The translations under genes were made by a program, and so were the position numbers. A stretch of DNA of 64,000 nt from Acinetobacter baylyi DSM 14961 = CIP 107474 (lineage in GTDB: Bacteria; Pseudomonadota; Gammaproteobacteria; Pseudomonadales; Moraxellaceae), in the NCBI RefSeq assembly GCF_000368685.1, contig NZ_KB849626.1, positions 62,001 through 126,000 on the forward strand, given 5' to 3'. This document shows positions 27,574 through 37,339 of the stretch, piece by piece. The first letter of the stretch is position 1. Every line of letters begins with the position of its first letter. Below the pieces are notes generated by a model, which was not told the DNA's origin, did not search any database, and saw only the letters and a list, made by a program, of their open reading frames with translations.

Positions 27574-28917
27574 TTAAGTCTCTACAATTCCATGTAGTTG
27601 AGGCTCAGCTTGATCTGGCATATTGATCATATGTGTCTGTACACCAGAATTTGCATAATCATCATGTTCAGGATAAAACCAGCGTGTGATTTGTTCAGAA
27701 ACACTGGAATGATATTGAATTTCAAAATGATTGAGTCCATGAAATACGGCTTTATGTGAATCGGGTAACTTGAGCTGGAAACGTGGATTTGGATGCTCTC
27801 CCAAAGCACTTTTTACACTCACCAAATAATCCCCAATAATCGAAAGCGCCTTATTCTTTACATTTTTAAACTCTACTGTTCCTGCAATCAAAAAGGTATT
27901 GATATGTGTCGGGAGGGGGGCGGGTTTACGGTTGTCATCCATTAAGCCAATCCGAGCTTCTAAGTGTTCCCAATCATCGTCACGGACACTGCCATGTCGT
28001 AAATCCAGAATACCGTTACTGCGAATATTCACCAGATGACCAATCAGTTTGACAAACGGAAAGCGACCCAAACGTTCTTGTAACGAAAAACCGAATCGCT
28101 CTAGTACGGCCCCGTGGTGCGGAGAGCCGATACACACCAGATTATCGACCATTTGTATCCAGTGATACATATTCTGTTTGCCGTAAAACAGCGCACTACG
28201 AGAGACCAGTCCCCCCATACTGTGACCAATCAGATCGATACTGGTGATGCCAGGATTACGATTGATTAGATCTTCAAGCATATTGGACAAGCTACGGCCA
28301 TTGGCTGAAATACGACGTCCTGTATTGTAGCTGAGGTATAACATAAAATTGTTATCACGCTGTGCCAGTAGGCGCTCGCCAATTCCGCCAAAATTTTGTC
28401 GAGACCAATCGGTATGATTCATGCACAAGCCATGCACAAAAATCACAACGCGACCTGCTAAGTCACCTTGCTGTAAAGCGCCATAATGGTCATACAGCAC
28501 CATGGGTAGGGCCAAGGGATTTTGATATTTGAGTAAATAATCGCCTAATACGCCATTGAGTGCACCCACTAAAAAGTGCAGTGTAGGCGTCAGTGGTTTG
28601 TCGTGTAAATTGGGAAATTTTTCAATAATACGACGCAAGCTTGGTGCAATAAACATGCGGCCATAGCGTTGTAGCATGCCATAAGAAAAATTATAAAAGC
28701 TTTGTATCTGAGGAATCCGAAGCAAACGATTAGACTGCTGTTCGCTCATCCCGAGTGTGTTTTTTAAAATTTCATGTTGAATGATTTGAACGATATCATG
28801 CACGCCCCAAAGGCTCGTACTTACAAGTTGAGCGAGGCCCTCAAGTACATCTGCCTGACTCGGTGGAGTTCTGTCCCATTTACAATAGGTTTCATGGAGT
28901 GGGGTTAAACTAGTCAT
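27574..28917 (-). CDS. Alpha/beta-hydrolase, lipase/esterase-like
   Basis: 447 residues. The start at 28917 (MTSLTPLH) is taken; the frame extends six codons further. An oxyanion strand VVIFVHGLCMNHTDW and the nucleophile elbow DLIGHSMGGLVSRSAL (Ser near residue 235) are seen, with VCIGSPHHGAVLER behind, as in triacylglycerol-lipase/PGAP1-like hydrolases. The N-terminal ~160 residues are helical and unassigned. No signal peptide is evident, so it is probably cytoplasmic. Substrate is unknown. Confidence 0.8.
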   Translation of the reverse strand: MTSLTPLHETYCKWDRTPPSQADVLEGLAQLVSTSLWGVHDIVQIIQHEILKNTLGMSEQQSNRLLRIPQIQSFYNFSYGMLQRYGRMFIAPSLRRIIEKFPNLHDKPLTPTLHFLVGALNGVLGDYLLKYQNPLALPMVLYDHYGALQQGDLAGRVVIFVHGLCMNHTDWSRQNFGGIGERLLAQRDNNFMLYLSYNTGRRISANGRSLSNMLEDLINRNPGITSIDLIGHSMGGLVSRSALFYGKQNMYHWIQMVDNLVCIGSPHHGAVLERFGFSLQERLGRFPFVKLIGHLVNIRSNGILDLRHGSVRDDDWEHLEARIGLMDDNRKPAPLPTHINTFLIAGTVEFKNVKNKALSIIGDYLVSVKSALGEHPNPRFQLKLPDSHKAVFHGLNHFEIQYHSSVSEQITRWFYPEHDDYANSGVQTHMINMPDQAEPQLHGIVET

Positions 28918-29133
28918 GGTTGTTTTCCCGTGCAACAGTGCCTGATACTTTATTTTTCATATGCTTCAGGCTATAAAACAGTTTATGCATTTATCTTATG
29001 CGCTTCATTCAATTATTGTTTTAAAATACTGACGAATGGCGCGTTGATTGTGGTTTTTTGTCTAACAATTCATGAACGCAACAAAATTCCTATAAATGAA
29101 TATCCTCTTCAGGATTCGTAGACGTGGCTGCCA

Positions 29134-29721
29134 ATGATGAACCTGATTTATTTACATGGATTTAGAAGCAGTTCCTTATCGATTAAGGGGCAGCAATTAA
29201 AGCATTATTGTCAGGCTTTTCCTTACATTCAGGTTCATTTACCTGATCTCAATTTACCTCCTCATGAGGTAATAAAAAAAATTGAAAATATGATTCAAAG
29301 CATGGATCAGGTTGCATTGATCGGAAGTAGCTTAGGCGGCTTTTATGCGACCCAACTTGTCGCAAAATACCAGATTCCTGCTGTTTTAATTAATCCTGCT
29401 ATGCGACCATGGCAGCTATTTCGTCAGCTTTTTTCAGATCAGACATTACCGTATACCGTTTGTGAAACATGGACACTGGATGAACAGCAACTCACCGAAA
29501 TGGAAAAAATCGCGGTACCTGTGGTGCAAGCTGCTGACAAAATACTCGTGTTGTTACAACAAGGTGACGAAGTTTTGGATTATCGGGAAGCAGAACGCTA
29601 TTATAGTCAGCCAGCGCATCCATCCTTGATTTTTACAGATGCACATGGTAACCATGCCATGGAAGATTTCGAAAACAAGCTGCCGCTCATACTGGCATTT
29701 TTAACTTATTCGCTAAAATAA
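29134..29721 (+). CDS. yqiA: YqiA-type esterase
   Basis: 195-residue small alpha/beta-hydrolase. It starts LIYLHGFRSSSLSIKG (oxyanion loop), has GSSLGGFYATQL (Ser elbow), INPAMRPWQLF, and ends with the catalytic His in DAHGNHAMEDFE. It matches the YqiA family, whose genes commonly lie immediately upstream of parE, as here (15-bp gap). Its activity in vivo is unknown beyond short-acyl esterase behaviour in the family. Confidence 0.85.
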   Translation: MMNLIYLHGFRSSSLSIKGQQLKHYCQAFPYIQVHLPDLNLPPHEVIKKIENMIQSMDQVALIGSSLGGFYATQLVAKYQIPAVLINPAMRPWQLFRQLFSDQTLPYTVCETWTLDEQQLTEMEKIAVPVVQAADKILVLLQQGDEVLDYREAERYYSQPAHPSLIFTDAHGNHAMEDFENKLPLILAFLTYSLK

Positions 29722-29736
29722 AGGAAGTCCCACAAC

Positions 29737-31617
29737 GTGTCACAATATACGGCTCAATCGCTTGAAGTCCTGTCAGGTTTAGATCCAGTTCGCCGTCGTC
29801 CTGGAATGTATACCGATACCACTCGTCCGAACCACTTGGCGCAGGAAGTGATTGATAATGCTGTCGATGAAGCACTGGCGGGACATGCCAATAAAATTCG
29901 GGTCACGGTTTATCAGGATGGTTCGCTTGCGGTAGAAGACAATGGCCGTGGGATGCCTGTGGATATTCATCCAGAATATGGTCAAAGTGGTATCGAGATT
30001 ATCCTGACTAAATTACATGCAGGCGGTAAATTTAGTACCGACAATTACCAGTTTTCTGGTGGTCTGCATGGGGTCGGAATTTCAGTTGTAAACGCATTGT
30101 CTTCTCGTGTTGAAGTCGAGGTACAACGTCAGGGCAATCTTTACAAGATGGCGTTTGAACACGGTGAACCTGTTGCACCACTTGAAGTCTTAGCGGGTAA
30201 AGCACCCAAGCGCGCCAGTGGCACGACAGTACATTTCTGGCCAGAAGCCAAATATTTTGATAGTCCTAAATTTGCACTCAAAGCACTCAAACATAACTTA
30301 AAAGCCAAAGCAGTATTGGCTGCAGGCTTACAAATTATCTATGTCGATGAAATTAATAACGAAACCATTGAATGGCAGTTTGAAAATGGTCTTGTCGATT
30401 ATTTAATGGATGAGTTGGAAGATCGTGACATTCTGCCAAATCCTGCATTTTTAAGCAGTGGGCAGGTCGAACGTGCCAGTTGTGAATTTGCTATTTGCTG
30501 GAATGTCGAAGGTGGCGAGCAGATTCAAGAAAGTTACGTCAATCTGATCCCCACTGCGCAAGGCGGTACGCATGTCAATGGTTTACGCTCTGGGGTCACA
30601 GAGGCGTTGCGTGAGTTTTGTGAATTACGCAATTTATTACCCCGTAATCTTAAACTTTCTGCAGAAGATGTTTGGGATGGTGTCAATTTTATTTTGTCGC
30701 TTAAATTTCAGGAACCCCAGTTTTCAGGGCAGACCAAAGAGCGCTTGTCGAGTCGTGAAGCCTCTGGCGTTGTGTTGAATATTGCCAAAGATGCTTTTGC
30801 ATTGTGGCTCAACCAAAACTCAGAAATAGCAATGCAATTGGCTGAAATGGCCATTTCTAAAGCAGGGCGCCGCCTTAAAGCAGCAAAAAAAGTTGAACGT
30901 AAAAAGATTGTGTCTGGGCCAGCCTTACCTGGAAAGCTTGCCGATTGTGTCGGGCAAACCCGTGAAGAATCGGAGCTGTTTATTGTCGAAGGAGATTCGG
31001 CAGGTGGTAGCGCCAAACAGGCACGCGATAAAAACTTTCAGGCGATCATGCCGATTCGCGGCAAAATTCTAAATACTTGGGAAGTGTCTTCAGATGAAGT
31101 GCTGGCATCACAGGAAGTCCATGATATTGCGATTGCAATTGGGGTCGACCCAGGTAGTGATGATTTATCTGAATTACGCTATGGCAAGATCTGTATTTTG
31201 GCCGATGCGGACTCGGACGGTTTGCATATTGCCACTTTGCTGTGCGCTTTGTTTGTGAAGCATTTTCCTGCTTTGGTCGAAGAAGGGCATTTGTATGTGG
31301 CCATGCCGCCTTTGTTTCGAATCGATGCTGGCAAGGATGTGTTTTATGCCTTGGATGATGAAGAACTCGATGCAATCCTGAGCAAGCTAAAAACTAAAAA
31401 TCCGCAAATTACCCGATTTAAAGGTCTGGGTGAAATGAACGCCAGCCAGCTGCGTGAAACCACTATGGACCCAGATACTCGCAGACTGGTTCAGCTCGAT
31501 CTGGATGATGCACATATGACCGCAGGGTTACTTGACAAGCTACTGGCCAAGAAACGCTCTGCCGACCGTAAGCATTGGCTAGAACAAAAAGGCAATTTGG
31601 CCGATATCAGCGTTTAA
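29737..31617 (+). CDS. parE: DNA topoisomerase IV subunit B
   Basis: ATPase subunit that with ParC decatenates chromosomes. The GHKL ATPase domain shows VIDNAVDEALAGHA, EDNGRGMPVD and FSGGLHGVGISVVNALS. The TOPRIM part shows EGDSAGGSAKQARDKNFQAIMPIRGKILN and DADSDGLHIATLL. The end of the protein has RFKGLGEMNASQL. 626 residues, normal for ParE. The start is GTG at 29737, with AAGGA about 10 nt upstream. It is probably co-transcribed with yqiA. Confidence 0.96.
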   Translation: MSQYTAQSLEVLSGLDPVRRRPGMYTDTTRPNHLAQEVIDNAVDEALAGHANKIRVTVYQDGSLAVEDNGRGMPVDIHPEYGQSGIEIILTKLHAGGKFSTDNYQFSGGLHGVGISVVNALSSRVEVEVQRQGNLYKMAFEHGEPVAPLEVLAGKAPKRASGTTVHFWPEAKYFDSPKFALKALKHNLKAKAVLAAGLQIIYVDEINNETIEWQFENGLVDYLMDELEDRDILPNPAFLSSGQVERASCEFAICWNVEGGEQIQESYVNLIPTAQGGTHVNGLRSGVTEALREFCELRNLLPRNLKLSAEDVWDGVNFILSLKFQEPQFSGQTKERLSSREASGVVLNIAKDAFALWLNQNSEIAMQLAEMAISKAGRRLKAAKKVERKKIVSGPALPGKLADCVGQTREESELFIVEGDSAGGSAKQARDKNFQAIMPIRGKILNTWEVSSDEVLASQEVHDIAIAIGVDPGSDDLSELRYGKICILADADSDGLHIATLLCALFVKHFPALVEEGHLYVAMPPLFRIDAGKDVFYALDDEELDAILSKLKTKNPQITRFKGLGEMNASQLRETTMDPDTRRLVQLDLDDAHMTAGLLDKLLAKKRSADRKHWLEQKGNLADISV

Positions 31618-31638
31618 ATGCATTATCGTGATATGAGG

Positions 31639-32412
31639 TTAGTGTACCTTTTGAGTATCCGTATTGCTTGGATTTGTCTCTACCTTTTGGTAAATTCCAT
31701 CGGCAAACACATTATGACCAAAGCCACAACCAGAATCGCTATCACTTTGTTTGACTGTGATTGACTGACCAATTTTCGTATCTGCATTAAATTGAAGGTC
31801 AATCTTACAGTCTTGATAACGATAGATTGCCTGTTTTTTGCTTAATGGCATTTGAATCGTGAAGTTACCCATATTGGGGCCATAAATCAGACCACGCAAA
31901 CCAAAATAATAGCCTTCAAAATCGATTTGATACGTTTTGGCTTTTTTAGTGACAAAGAGATAATTCCATTGTCCAAAACCATTCGGTCTTACGTAGGTGC
32001 CTTCAAGGTTGCTAGAGACAGCAGGTGGAGGCAACTGTTTAAGATTAAAACGACTGGTATCTGTCGTGCCATCACGTAAAAACCATGCCCGTGCCCAAAG
32101 CGGCTGCCCATTTTTGGCATAGCTCAGTCCGACGTTATTATTGGCGAGATCCATATCGCGTGCAGTCAATTTAGAACCGCTTTCATCTTGATTTAATATA
32201 CAAAAATGTGTCCATGACGCCTGTAATTCAAACTGATCGATCGCTTTGGCGTAATCTTGTTGGTCGTAATATTTTTTTCCAAGTTGCGAGTATTTTTTAA
32301 TCTTGGCACAACCCTGTTTTAATTCTTGTGTAAAGCTTTGATCGGCAAAACTGCTTGTGCTTAAGCACAGACCTAAACTGAAAAAAGCAAATTTAATAAG
32401 AGATGAGTTCAT
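31639..32412 (-). CDS. Secreted protein of unknown function
   Basis: 257 residues with a clear signal peptide (cleavage probably after SSFA, near 23). A TPR-like helical region follows (YYDQQDYAKAIDQFELQA ... NNNVGLSYAKNGQPLWARAW, about 45-115). A beta-rich C-terminal part (about 130-250) contains four cysteines overall (for example DCKIDLQF, DSGCGFGHN). I do not recognise the family. It is convergent with parE with only 21 bp between them. Confidence 0.75.
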   Translation of the reverse strand: MNSSLIKFAFFSLGLCLSTSSFADQSFTQELKQGCAKIKKYSQLGKKYYDQQDYAKAIDQFELQASWTHFCILNQDESGSKLTARDMDLANNNVGLSYAKNGQPLWARAWFLRDGTTDTSRFNLKQLPPPAVSSNLEGTYVRPNGFGQWNYLFVTKKAKTYQIDFEGYYFGLRGLIYGPNMGNFTIQMPLSKKQAIYRYQDCKIDLQFNADTKIGQSITVKQSDSDSGCGFGHNVFADGIYQKVETNPSNTDTQKVH

Positions 32413-32469
32413 TATCGTTTTGAATTGAAAATATAGTGATTAAATATCATTCTACATGACCTATTTGAA

Positions 32470-32498
32470 AAGAAAAAGAAAGGCCCCTTGTAGGAGCC
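32470..32498 (-). terminator. Terminator of alc-allA
   Basis: On the minus strand GGCTCC-TACAA-GGGGCC, a six-pair stem with one G-T pair, followed by a T-rich tract, directly after the allA stop. Confidence 0.75.
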
Positions 32499-32517
32499 AA
32501 TCTAATTACTTCTTAAA

Positions 32518-33027
32518 TTAAGGCTGAATTAGCATATCATCACCAAACTGAAATACATCACAATTATGACCAGTGCCGATGCGATCAATGACGGCAAAAT
32601 CACTCGGTGCCTCAAGGGTCAGTAGTGGATGATGCCATGTACCTGCACGATAATTCACCCCTTGTGATCCATCTGAAATAAAGGCATGAATTTGCTCAAG
32701 ATCAGGCTGATCGGCGTGCTCATTCGAATTTAATGCCACTACAATCAGAAATTTCTGACCTTGCATTGGAATGAACGCCTGAGAACCAGCAGGATGTCGT
32801 TCTAACATACTGATTTTGAGTGGTAGCGTTGTGACTTTAATATTACGGAAAATACTAATGCCAGCTTTGGCTTCACCGTGAATTTCAGTCTCAACAAGAG
32901 CATGATAGCGTTCGGTATGGGCATCATTAATATGAAAGAAAGAATGGCCAGTACAGCTAATCACTTCCCCAAAAGGCTGAAAGTTTTCAACGGTAAGTGG
33001 CTGAATATGAATGATTCGATCTGGCAT
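32518..33027 (-). CDS. allA: Ureidoglycolate lyase
   Basis: Splits ureidoglycolate to glyoxylate and urea, the last step of allantoate breakdown in this cluster. 169 residues with family blocks: IHIQPLTVENFQPFGEVI at the start, ISIFRNIKVTTLPLKISMLERHPAGSQAFIPM and a C-terminal RAGTWHHPLLTL that bears the metal/substrate His pair. It lies 15 bp after alc, so the pair Alc + AllA is one transcript. Confidence 0.93.
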   Translation of the reverse strand: MPDRIIHIQPLTVENFQPFGEVISCTGHSFFHINDAHTERYHALVETEIHGEAKAGISIFRNIKVTTLPLKISMLERHPAGSQAFIPMQGQKFLIVVALNSNEHADQPDLEQIHAFISDGSQGVNYRAGTWHHPLLTLEAPSDFAVIDRIGTGHNCDVFQFGDDMLIQP

Positions 33028-33042
33028 AATATAATCTCGGTG

Positions 33043-34047
33043 TTAAACCACTTTGCCCCATAAACGAACACGGCTAATACCACCATCGGGAATCATATTG
33101 ACGCGGATATGTGAAACTTTTTCATGAGCCAGAACTTCATTTAGATAGCTGTGAATATGATCCATCTGCATATCTTGCGCCTCTAACAAAAATGGCCAGA
33201 ACATACTTTGTGGAATCAACTGTGGATCCGTGGCATCTTCAATATAAATTGCCTGAATCGACACTTGCGCTGGGTAATTACCCTTGAAGTGTGCAGTATC
33301 AATCTCGATCTTTTCAATCTTGCCTGCTTGTCCAAGTGCCAATAAACACCAGTCGAAGCCTGGCGCACGGCGACGTTTGGTTTCCCAGCCGTCTCCCATA
33401 TTCACACCACGTCCAGGGTTAATCAGGTTACGAGGATGGCCAAAGTGTGCATCACTATAAGCGATTACACGTCCACCATTTTGTAGTGCCAATAGATCAA
33501 GGGTTTGATCTGTATCTGTGATCTGAATTTGTACATCACCATAGATACGTAAACGTGCCACACCACCATCAGGAAAAATGTTAAGGCGAATATGAGTAAA
33601 AATGGCATCATTTTGAACATCAAAAACATGATGTTGACTTGGTCCCAGAATTGAGTTGCCCAATAATGGTTGCCATAAAGCTTCTTGAGTGTTCCCATTT
33701 GGTGCATAGCAGCCCTCTAATGATGCAGAAGCGGGATAGTTACCTGTGAAAAAAGTGGTATCGATATCTACAGCTTTAATCTTGCCTGCAACACCTAACT
33801 TCACAATGCACCAATCGTAACCTGCATGGCGTTTACGACGGGTTTCCCATCCATCCATCCATTTCCCATGGTCATCAAATTTGTCTTCGACAAAAATAGG
33901 TGCCTCAAATTGCAGCATCCGTTTTGCTTCTGCAAAAAAATCATCTGAACATTCAACAATTTGAGCACCAATTCTGGAATCTGCCAGATTGGTTAGCGAA
34001 TGTAAGCTTGTTGGGAGTTCAAATGCTGGTGCGAGAAGCGTTGCCAT
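33043..34047 (-). CDS. alc: Allantoicase
   Basis: Hydrolyses allantoate to ureidoglycolate and urea. 334 residues forming two homologous halves, as in known allantoicases: each has an MxxGWETRRxRxxGxDWCxxxLG block (about 65-85 and 225-245), an IDTxxFxGNYPAxxSxE/Q block, and VSHIRVNMIPDGGISRVRLWG near the end. It is divergent from hpxO with about 208 bp between starts. No extra genes lie between these two halves of the pathway. Confidence 0.95.
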   Translation of the reverse strand: MATLLAPAFELPTSLHSLTNLADSRIGAQIVECSDDFFAEAKRMLQFEAPIFVEDKFDDHGKWMDGWETRRKRHAGYDWCIVKLGVAGKIKAVDIDTTFFTGNYPASASLEGCYAPNGNTQEALWQPLLGNSILGPSQHHVFDVQNDAIFTHIRLNIFPDGGVARLRIYGDVQIQITDTDQTLDLLALQNGGRVIAYSDAHFGHPRNLINPGRGVNMGDGWETKRRRAPGFDWCLLALGQAGKIEKIEIDTAHFKGNYPAQVSIQAIYIEDATDPQLIPQSMFWPFLLEAQDMQMDHIHSYLNEVLAHEKVSHIRVNMIPDGGISRVRLWGKVV

Positions 34048-34255
34048 TGTATATTTCCGTTAAAGATAATTAATAAATTACAACTTGATGTGAGTTGATG
34101 TGTCTTTTTAACTCAAAATGCAGTAAGAATGCATCATCATCGTGCTTTGTTATGCAGGGTATATGCCAATTCCAATAATCCTGTCAATTTCCCTACACGT
34201 GGCATGGATTTAGCTTAATTAATTATAAAATTGTAGTAAAAATAAGGAGTAAGAC

Positions 34256-35413
34256 ATGAATGTGGTCATTATTGGTGCAGGTATGGGCGGCTTAACCACA
34301 GGAATTGCCTTAAAAAAATTTGGTCATCAAGTTACAATTTTTGAACAAGCTGAACAAATTCTTCCTGTTGGTGCTGCAATTTCATTGTGGTCCAATGGTG
34401 TTAAATGCTTGAACTATCTTGGATTGAATGAACAAATTGCCAAACTCGGCGGTCAGATGGACAACCTCGCTTATGTTGATGGTTTGACTGGCGATGTAAT
34501 GACTGAATTTAGTCTTCAGCCCTTAATTGAGGAAGTCGGGCAGCGTCCTTATCCTGTGTCACGTGCCGAATTGCAAAATATGTTAATGGATGAGTTTGGT
34601 CGTGAAGATATTCATTTGGGTAAACGTATGGTGGCACTGCAACAAAAGGATGATCAGGTTGAAATTGAATTTGCAGATGGCAGTTCAATTCTGGCTGATG
34701 TACTGGTTGGAGCAGATGGTACACATTCGATTACCCGTACTTATGTGCTGGGTGAGAAAGTTGAGCGTCGCTATGCGGGTTACGTCAACTGGAATGGTCT
34801 GGTTGATATTTCTTCAGATTTGGCGCCTGCCGATCAATGGACCACTTATGTAGGTGAAGGCAAACGTGCTTCGCTTATGCCTGTAGCAGATAATCGTTTT
34901 TATTTCTTTCTGGATGTGCCTTTGGAAGCAGGTCTGGAAAATGATAAATGTAAATATAAAGAAACACTGCAATCTTATTTTAAGGGTTGGTGCCCGCAAG
35001 TACAGACCTTGATTGAGCGTCTTGATCCTCAAAAAACCAATCGAGTCGAAATTTGCGATATTGAGCCTTTTGCCCAGTTCTATAAAGGTCGCGTGGTGTT
35101 GGTGGGCGATGCAGCACATAGCACAACACCAGATATTGGTCAGGGTGGCTGTCAGGCCATGGAAGATGCCATCTATCTGGCACGTTCTTTACAGATCAAT
35201 ACACTCAGTGTGGAGGATGCACTCAGACGTTATCAGGAAAAGCGCAATCAACGTGCCAATGAACTGGTTTTGCGTGCCAGAAAGCGTTGTGATGTGACCC
35301 ATATGAAGGATGAAGCCGTGACTACAGCATGGTATGCCGAATTACGTCAGGAGAAAGGCTTGCATATCATGAACGGCATTATCAGTAATATTGTAGGCAA
35401 CCCGCTCGATTAA
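34256..35413 (+). CDS. hpxO: FAD-dependent urate hydroxylase
   Basis: Oxidises urate to 5-hydroxyisourate with NADH and O2, replacing cofactor-free uricase. 385 residues: FAD-binding [15 protein letters not shown] at the N-terminus, [11 protein letters not shown], and [21 protein letters not shown] at the FAD C-terminal site. Overall it matches Klebsiella HpxO closely as I recall it ([39 protein letters not shown]). It is transcribed rightward away from alc and ends before a convergent terminator. Confidence 0.95.
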
Positions 35414-35421
35414 TAGTTGAT

Positions 35422-35453
35422 TAAAAAAATCAAGGTCAATCCAGACCTTGATT
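35422..35453 (-). terminator. Terminator of Tsx-like gene
   Basis: On the minus strand AATCAAGGTC / GACCTTGATT with a six-base loop, followed by a run of T. It ends the leftward gene at 35463; on the plus strand the T-run is missing. Confidence 0.8.
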
Positions 35454-35462
35454 CTGATCAGT

Positions 35463-36188
35463 TTAGAAATGGTATTTGATGAGTGCGCTGACATTACGCT
35501 CATCTCGCCCTTCTAGCCCGAATTTATTATTCCAGATTGAATGCTCAATACCGAGATAGAGACGTGTCTTAGGAGAGATATGTTTGCCAACATTCCATTT
35601 ATATTGTGTTGTCCAGTTCATTTCACTGGCATGGTCACCTTCTGCCGTAGACCAATCAAGAAAGCCATCTACCAGAAACTCTTCTGATTTGACAGTAAAT
35701 GGAAGTCCATAGACAAAAGTCATTTGATAATCATCTTTGGTTCTTTCGTTATTGGCACGATAAAAATTCAATGCCGCATATTTGAAATATGGAATATTTA
35801 AATCTACAGCAAAACCATAGAGAAAATTGTCAAAATTACTAAAATCGTCGTTATTGCTTTCCCAAGTCGTTGAGATCAACACATCTTTAATGGGGCCATA
35901 AGCAAAAGAATGCCCTGTCATTTCACCTAAGCTGAAGCGTGGTGATAACTCAAAATAGGTACTTTTGTGATCATCGCCACCGCGCATACGATCCATAAAA
36001 AAGAACACATCTGCATAAGGGACTTTGGCTGCATATTCTAGTGTAATTGTCGTTTGTTGGTTATCAACAACGGCGTAATCTTCTCCATATAACCCAGTGA
36101 TACTAAAATCTTGCCAGATCGGTTGAGCATACAAACATGAACTACTCGACATGATCAAAGTGGCACAAGCCAGTTGTTTTAATTCCAT
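35463..36188 (-). CDS. Tsx-like outer-membrane channel protein
   Basis: 241 residues from ATG 36188 with GGGG upstream; an earlier in-frame start lacks support. A signal peptide (cut near SSCLYA, about 22) and an all-beta mature part with alternating aromatic and polar residues ending in KYHF, the terminal Phe of outer-membrane barrels. Sequence such as NFDNFLYGFAVDLN and PKTRLYLGIEHSIWNNKFG resembles nucleoside-specific channel (Tsx) family members. It lies inside the urate cluster, so it may let urate, allantoin or nucleosides cross the outer membrane; this is inference from location. Confidence 0.75.
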   Translation of the reverse strand: MELKQLACATLIMSSSSCLYAQPIWQDFSITGLYGEDYAVVDNQQTTITLEYAAKVPYADVFFFMDRMRGGDDHKSTYFELSPRFSLGEMTGHSFAYGPIKDVLISTTWESNNDDFSNFDNFLYGFAVDLNIPYFKYAALNFYRANNERTKDDYQMTFVYGLPFTVKSEEFLVDGFLDWSTAEGDHASEMNWTTQYKWNVGKHISPKTRLYLGIEHSIWNNKFGLEGRDERNVSALIKYHF

Positions 36189-36376
36189 TAAATTTACCCC
36201 AATAAAAGCGGGTTTATCATAACCTGCTAGAAGCAAAAGAAAAGCAGAATTTGATCGAAAGGTAAAACTCTGGCGTTTATGAAATAAATGATAAGACAGG
36301 CATAAAAAAGCCGAAATGCACGACCAAATTGTGATCTCGGCTTCATCATTATCAGGATCAAGAGCCCTGTATAGAA

Positions 36377-36700
36377 TTAACTTCCACGATAGGTGGAATA
36401 CGCAAATGGACTAATTAATAATGGTACATGATAGTGTTCGGCAGGATTCTCAATGGCAAATTGAATAAGCACCTGAGGAAAAAAGGTTTTGAGCTGCTTT
36501 TGTGAAAAGTACGGCGCAACATCATATTCAAGCAAATAAGCACCTGCTTCTAAGTCTTCACGTCCAAAATTTTTAATACGCCCATCCTGATCTGTTACCC
36601 CTTGACCAATCAAGTCACGTGTTTTGGCATTGTAAAGGCGTACATCGACCTGAGTCGCAGGTTTGCCTAAGTGTGTATCTAAAATATGAGTGCTGATCAT
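36377..36700 (-). CDS. hiuH: 5-hydroxyisourate hydrolase
   Basis: Converts 5-hydroxyisourate to OHCU. 107 residues; transthyretin-like family with the N-terminal STHILDTHLGKPA and the C-terminal tetrapeptide YRGS, both diagnostic of HIU hydrolase. The start ATGA overlaps the uraD stop by four bases, so uraD and hiuH are coupled. Confidence 0.96.
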   Translation of the reverse strand: MISTHILDTHLGKPATQVDVRLYNAKTRDLIGQGVTDQDGRIKNFGREDLEAGAYLLEYDVAPYFSQKQLKTFFPQVLIQFAIENPAEHYHVPLLISPFAYSTYRGS

Positions 36701-37200
36701 GGCTCAATCCCCTGAGAAAGTCTCAATAATGCAATTGCGGCAAGTTGTTGATGGACAATATTTTTTTCTGTTTCGAGGTCGTGATTTAAACGTTGCTGAA
36801 GCGCGTTTAGCATATCATCACTGCTTAAACCTGCGGCTTTGATTAAAAAAATAAAACCAAATTTTTGCTCATAGGCCATATTGCCTTCAAGTAAGGCTTG
36901 CTGTGTATATTGATCCTGTTTAACACCTGATTGTTCAGAATCCGAAAATTTTTCTTCACGTTCAGTCAGTTGTTGTTTCGCTTTCTTTTCCCCAATTCGT
37001 GGATGGGTTGCTAGAGCAGCATGAATATCGTTCCAAGACCAGTTTTGAGTCTGTTGCTTGGCCGAGTCAAATAGGACCTCGCGTGATGGATAAGGCCGTT
37101 GTTGGCATAGCGTGTTAATCCATGAAGGAATATGTACACATGCACTCAGCACTGCATTTGCATCATCTGAAGGAGCATCATTAAAATCAGAAAAACGCAC
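36697..37200 (-). CDS. uraD: OHCU decarboxylase
   Basis: Decarboxylates 2-oxo-4-hydroxy-4-carboxy-5-ureidoimidazoline to S-allantoin. 167 residues, all-helical, with HPRIGEK (catalytic His region), FSDSEQSGV and YEQKFGFIFLIKAAGLSSDDML-type blocks that identify the family. It is first in the uraD-hiuH pair, about 82 bp downstream of the centre of a large inverted repeat. Confidence 0.95.
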   Translation of the reverse strand: MRFSDFNDAPSDDANAVLSACVHIPSWINTLCQQRPYPSREVLFDSAKQQTQNWSWNDIHAALATHPRIGEKKAKQQLTEREEKFSDSEQSGVKQDQYTQQALLEGNMAYEQKFGFIFLIKAAGLSSDDMLNALQQRLNHDLETEKNIVHQQLAAIALLRLSQGIEP

Positions 37201-37262
37201 TATTTTCTTCCATATGCAAAAAGAATATTTAGTGATTATGGAGCAATAACAATGCCAGAGGG

Positions 37263-37301
37263 AATAGATATCTTCAAAGCCAAATAATGAAGATATCTAT
37301 T
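37263..37301. promoter_or_regulatory. Inverted repeat before uraD
   Basis: AATAGATATCTTCA - 11 bp - TGAAGATATCTATT, a perfect 14-bp inverted repeat centred about 82 bp before the uraD start. It shares the TTGAAGATAT element with the repeat before puuE. No T-run follows on the minus strand, so a terminator is less likely than an operator. Confidence 0.5.
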
Positions 37302-37339
37302 TGTTTATGAGGTAGGTTTAAGTCTGGAAATTCAATCAA

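Noticed and set aside
28930..29121. 63-codon plus-strand frame between the hydrolase gene and yqiA
   Set aside because: No Shine-Dalgarno and no recognisable features; probably promoter DNA.
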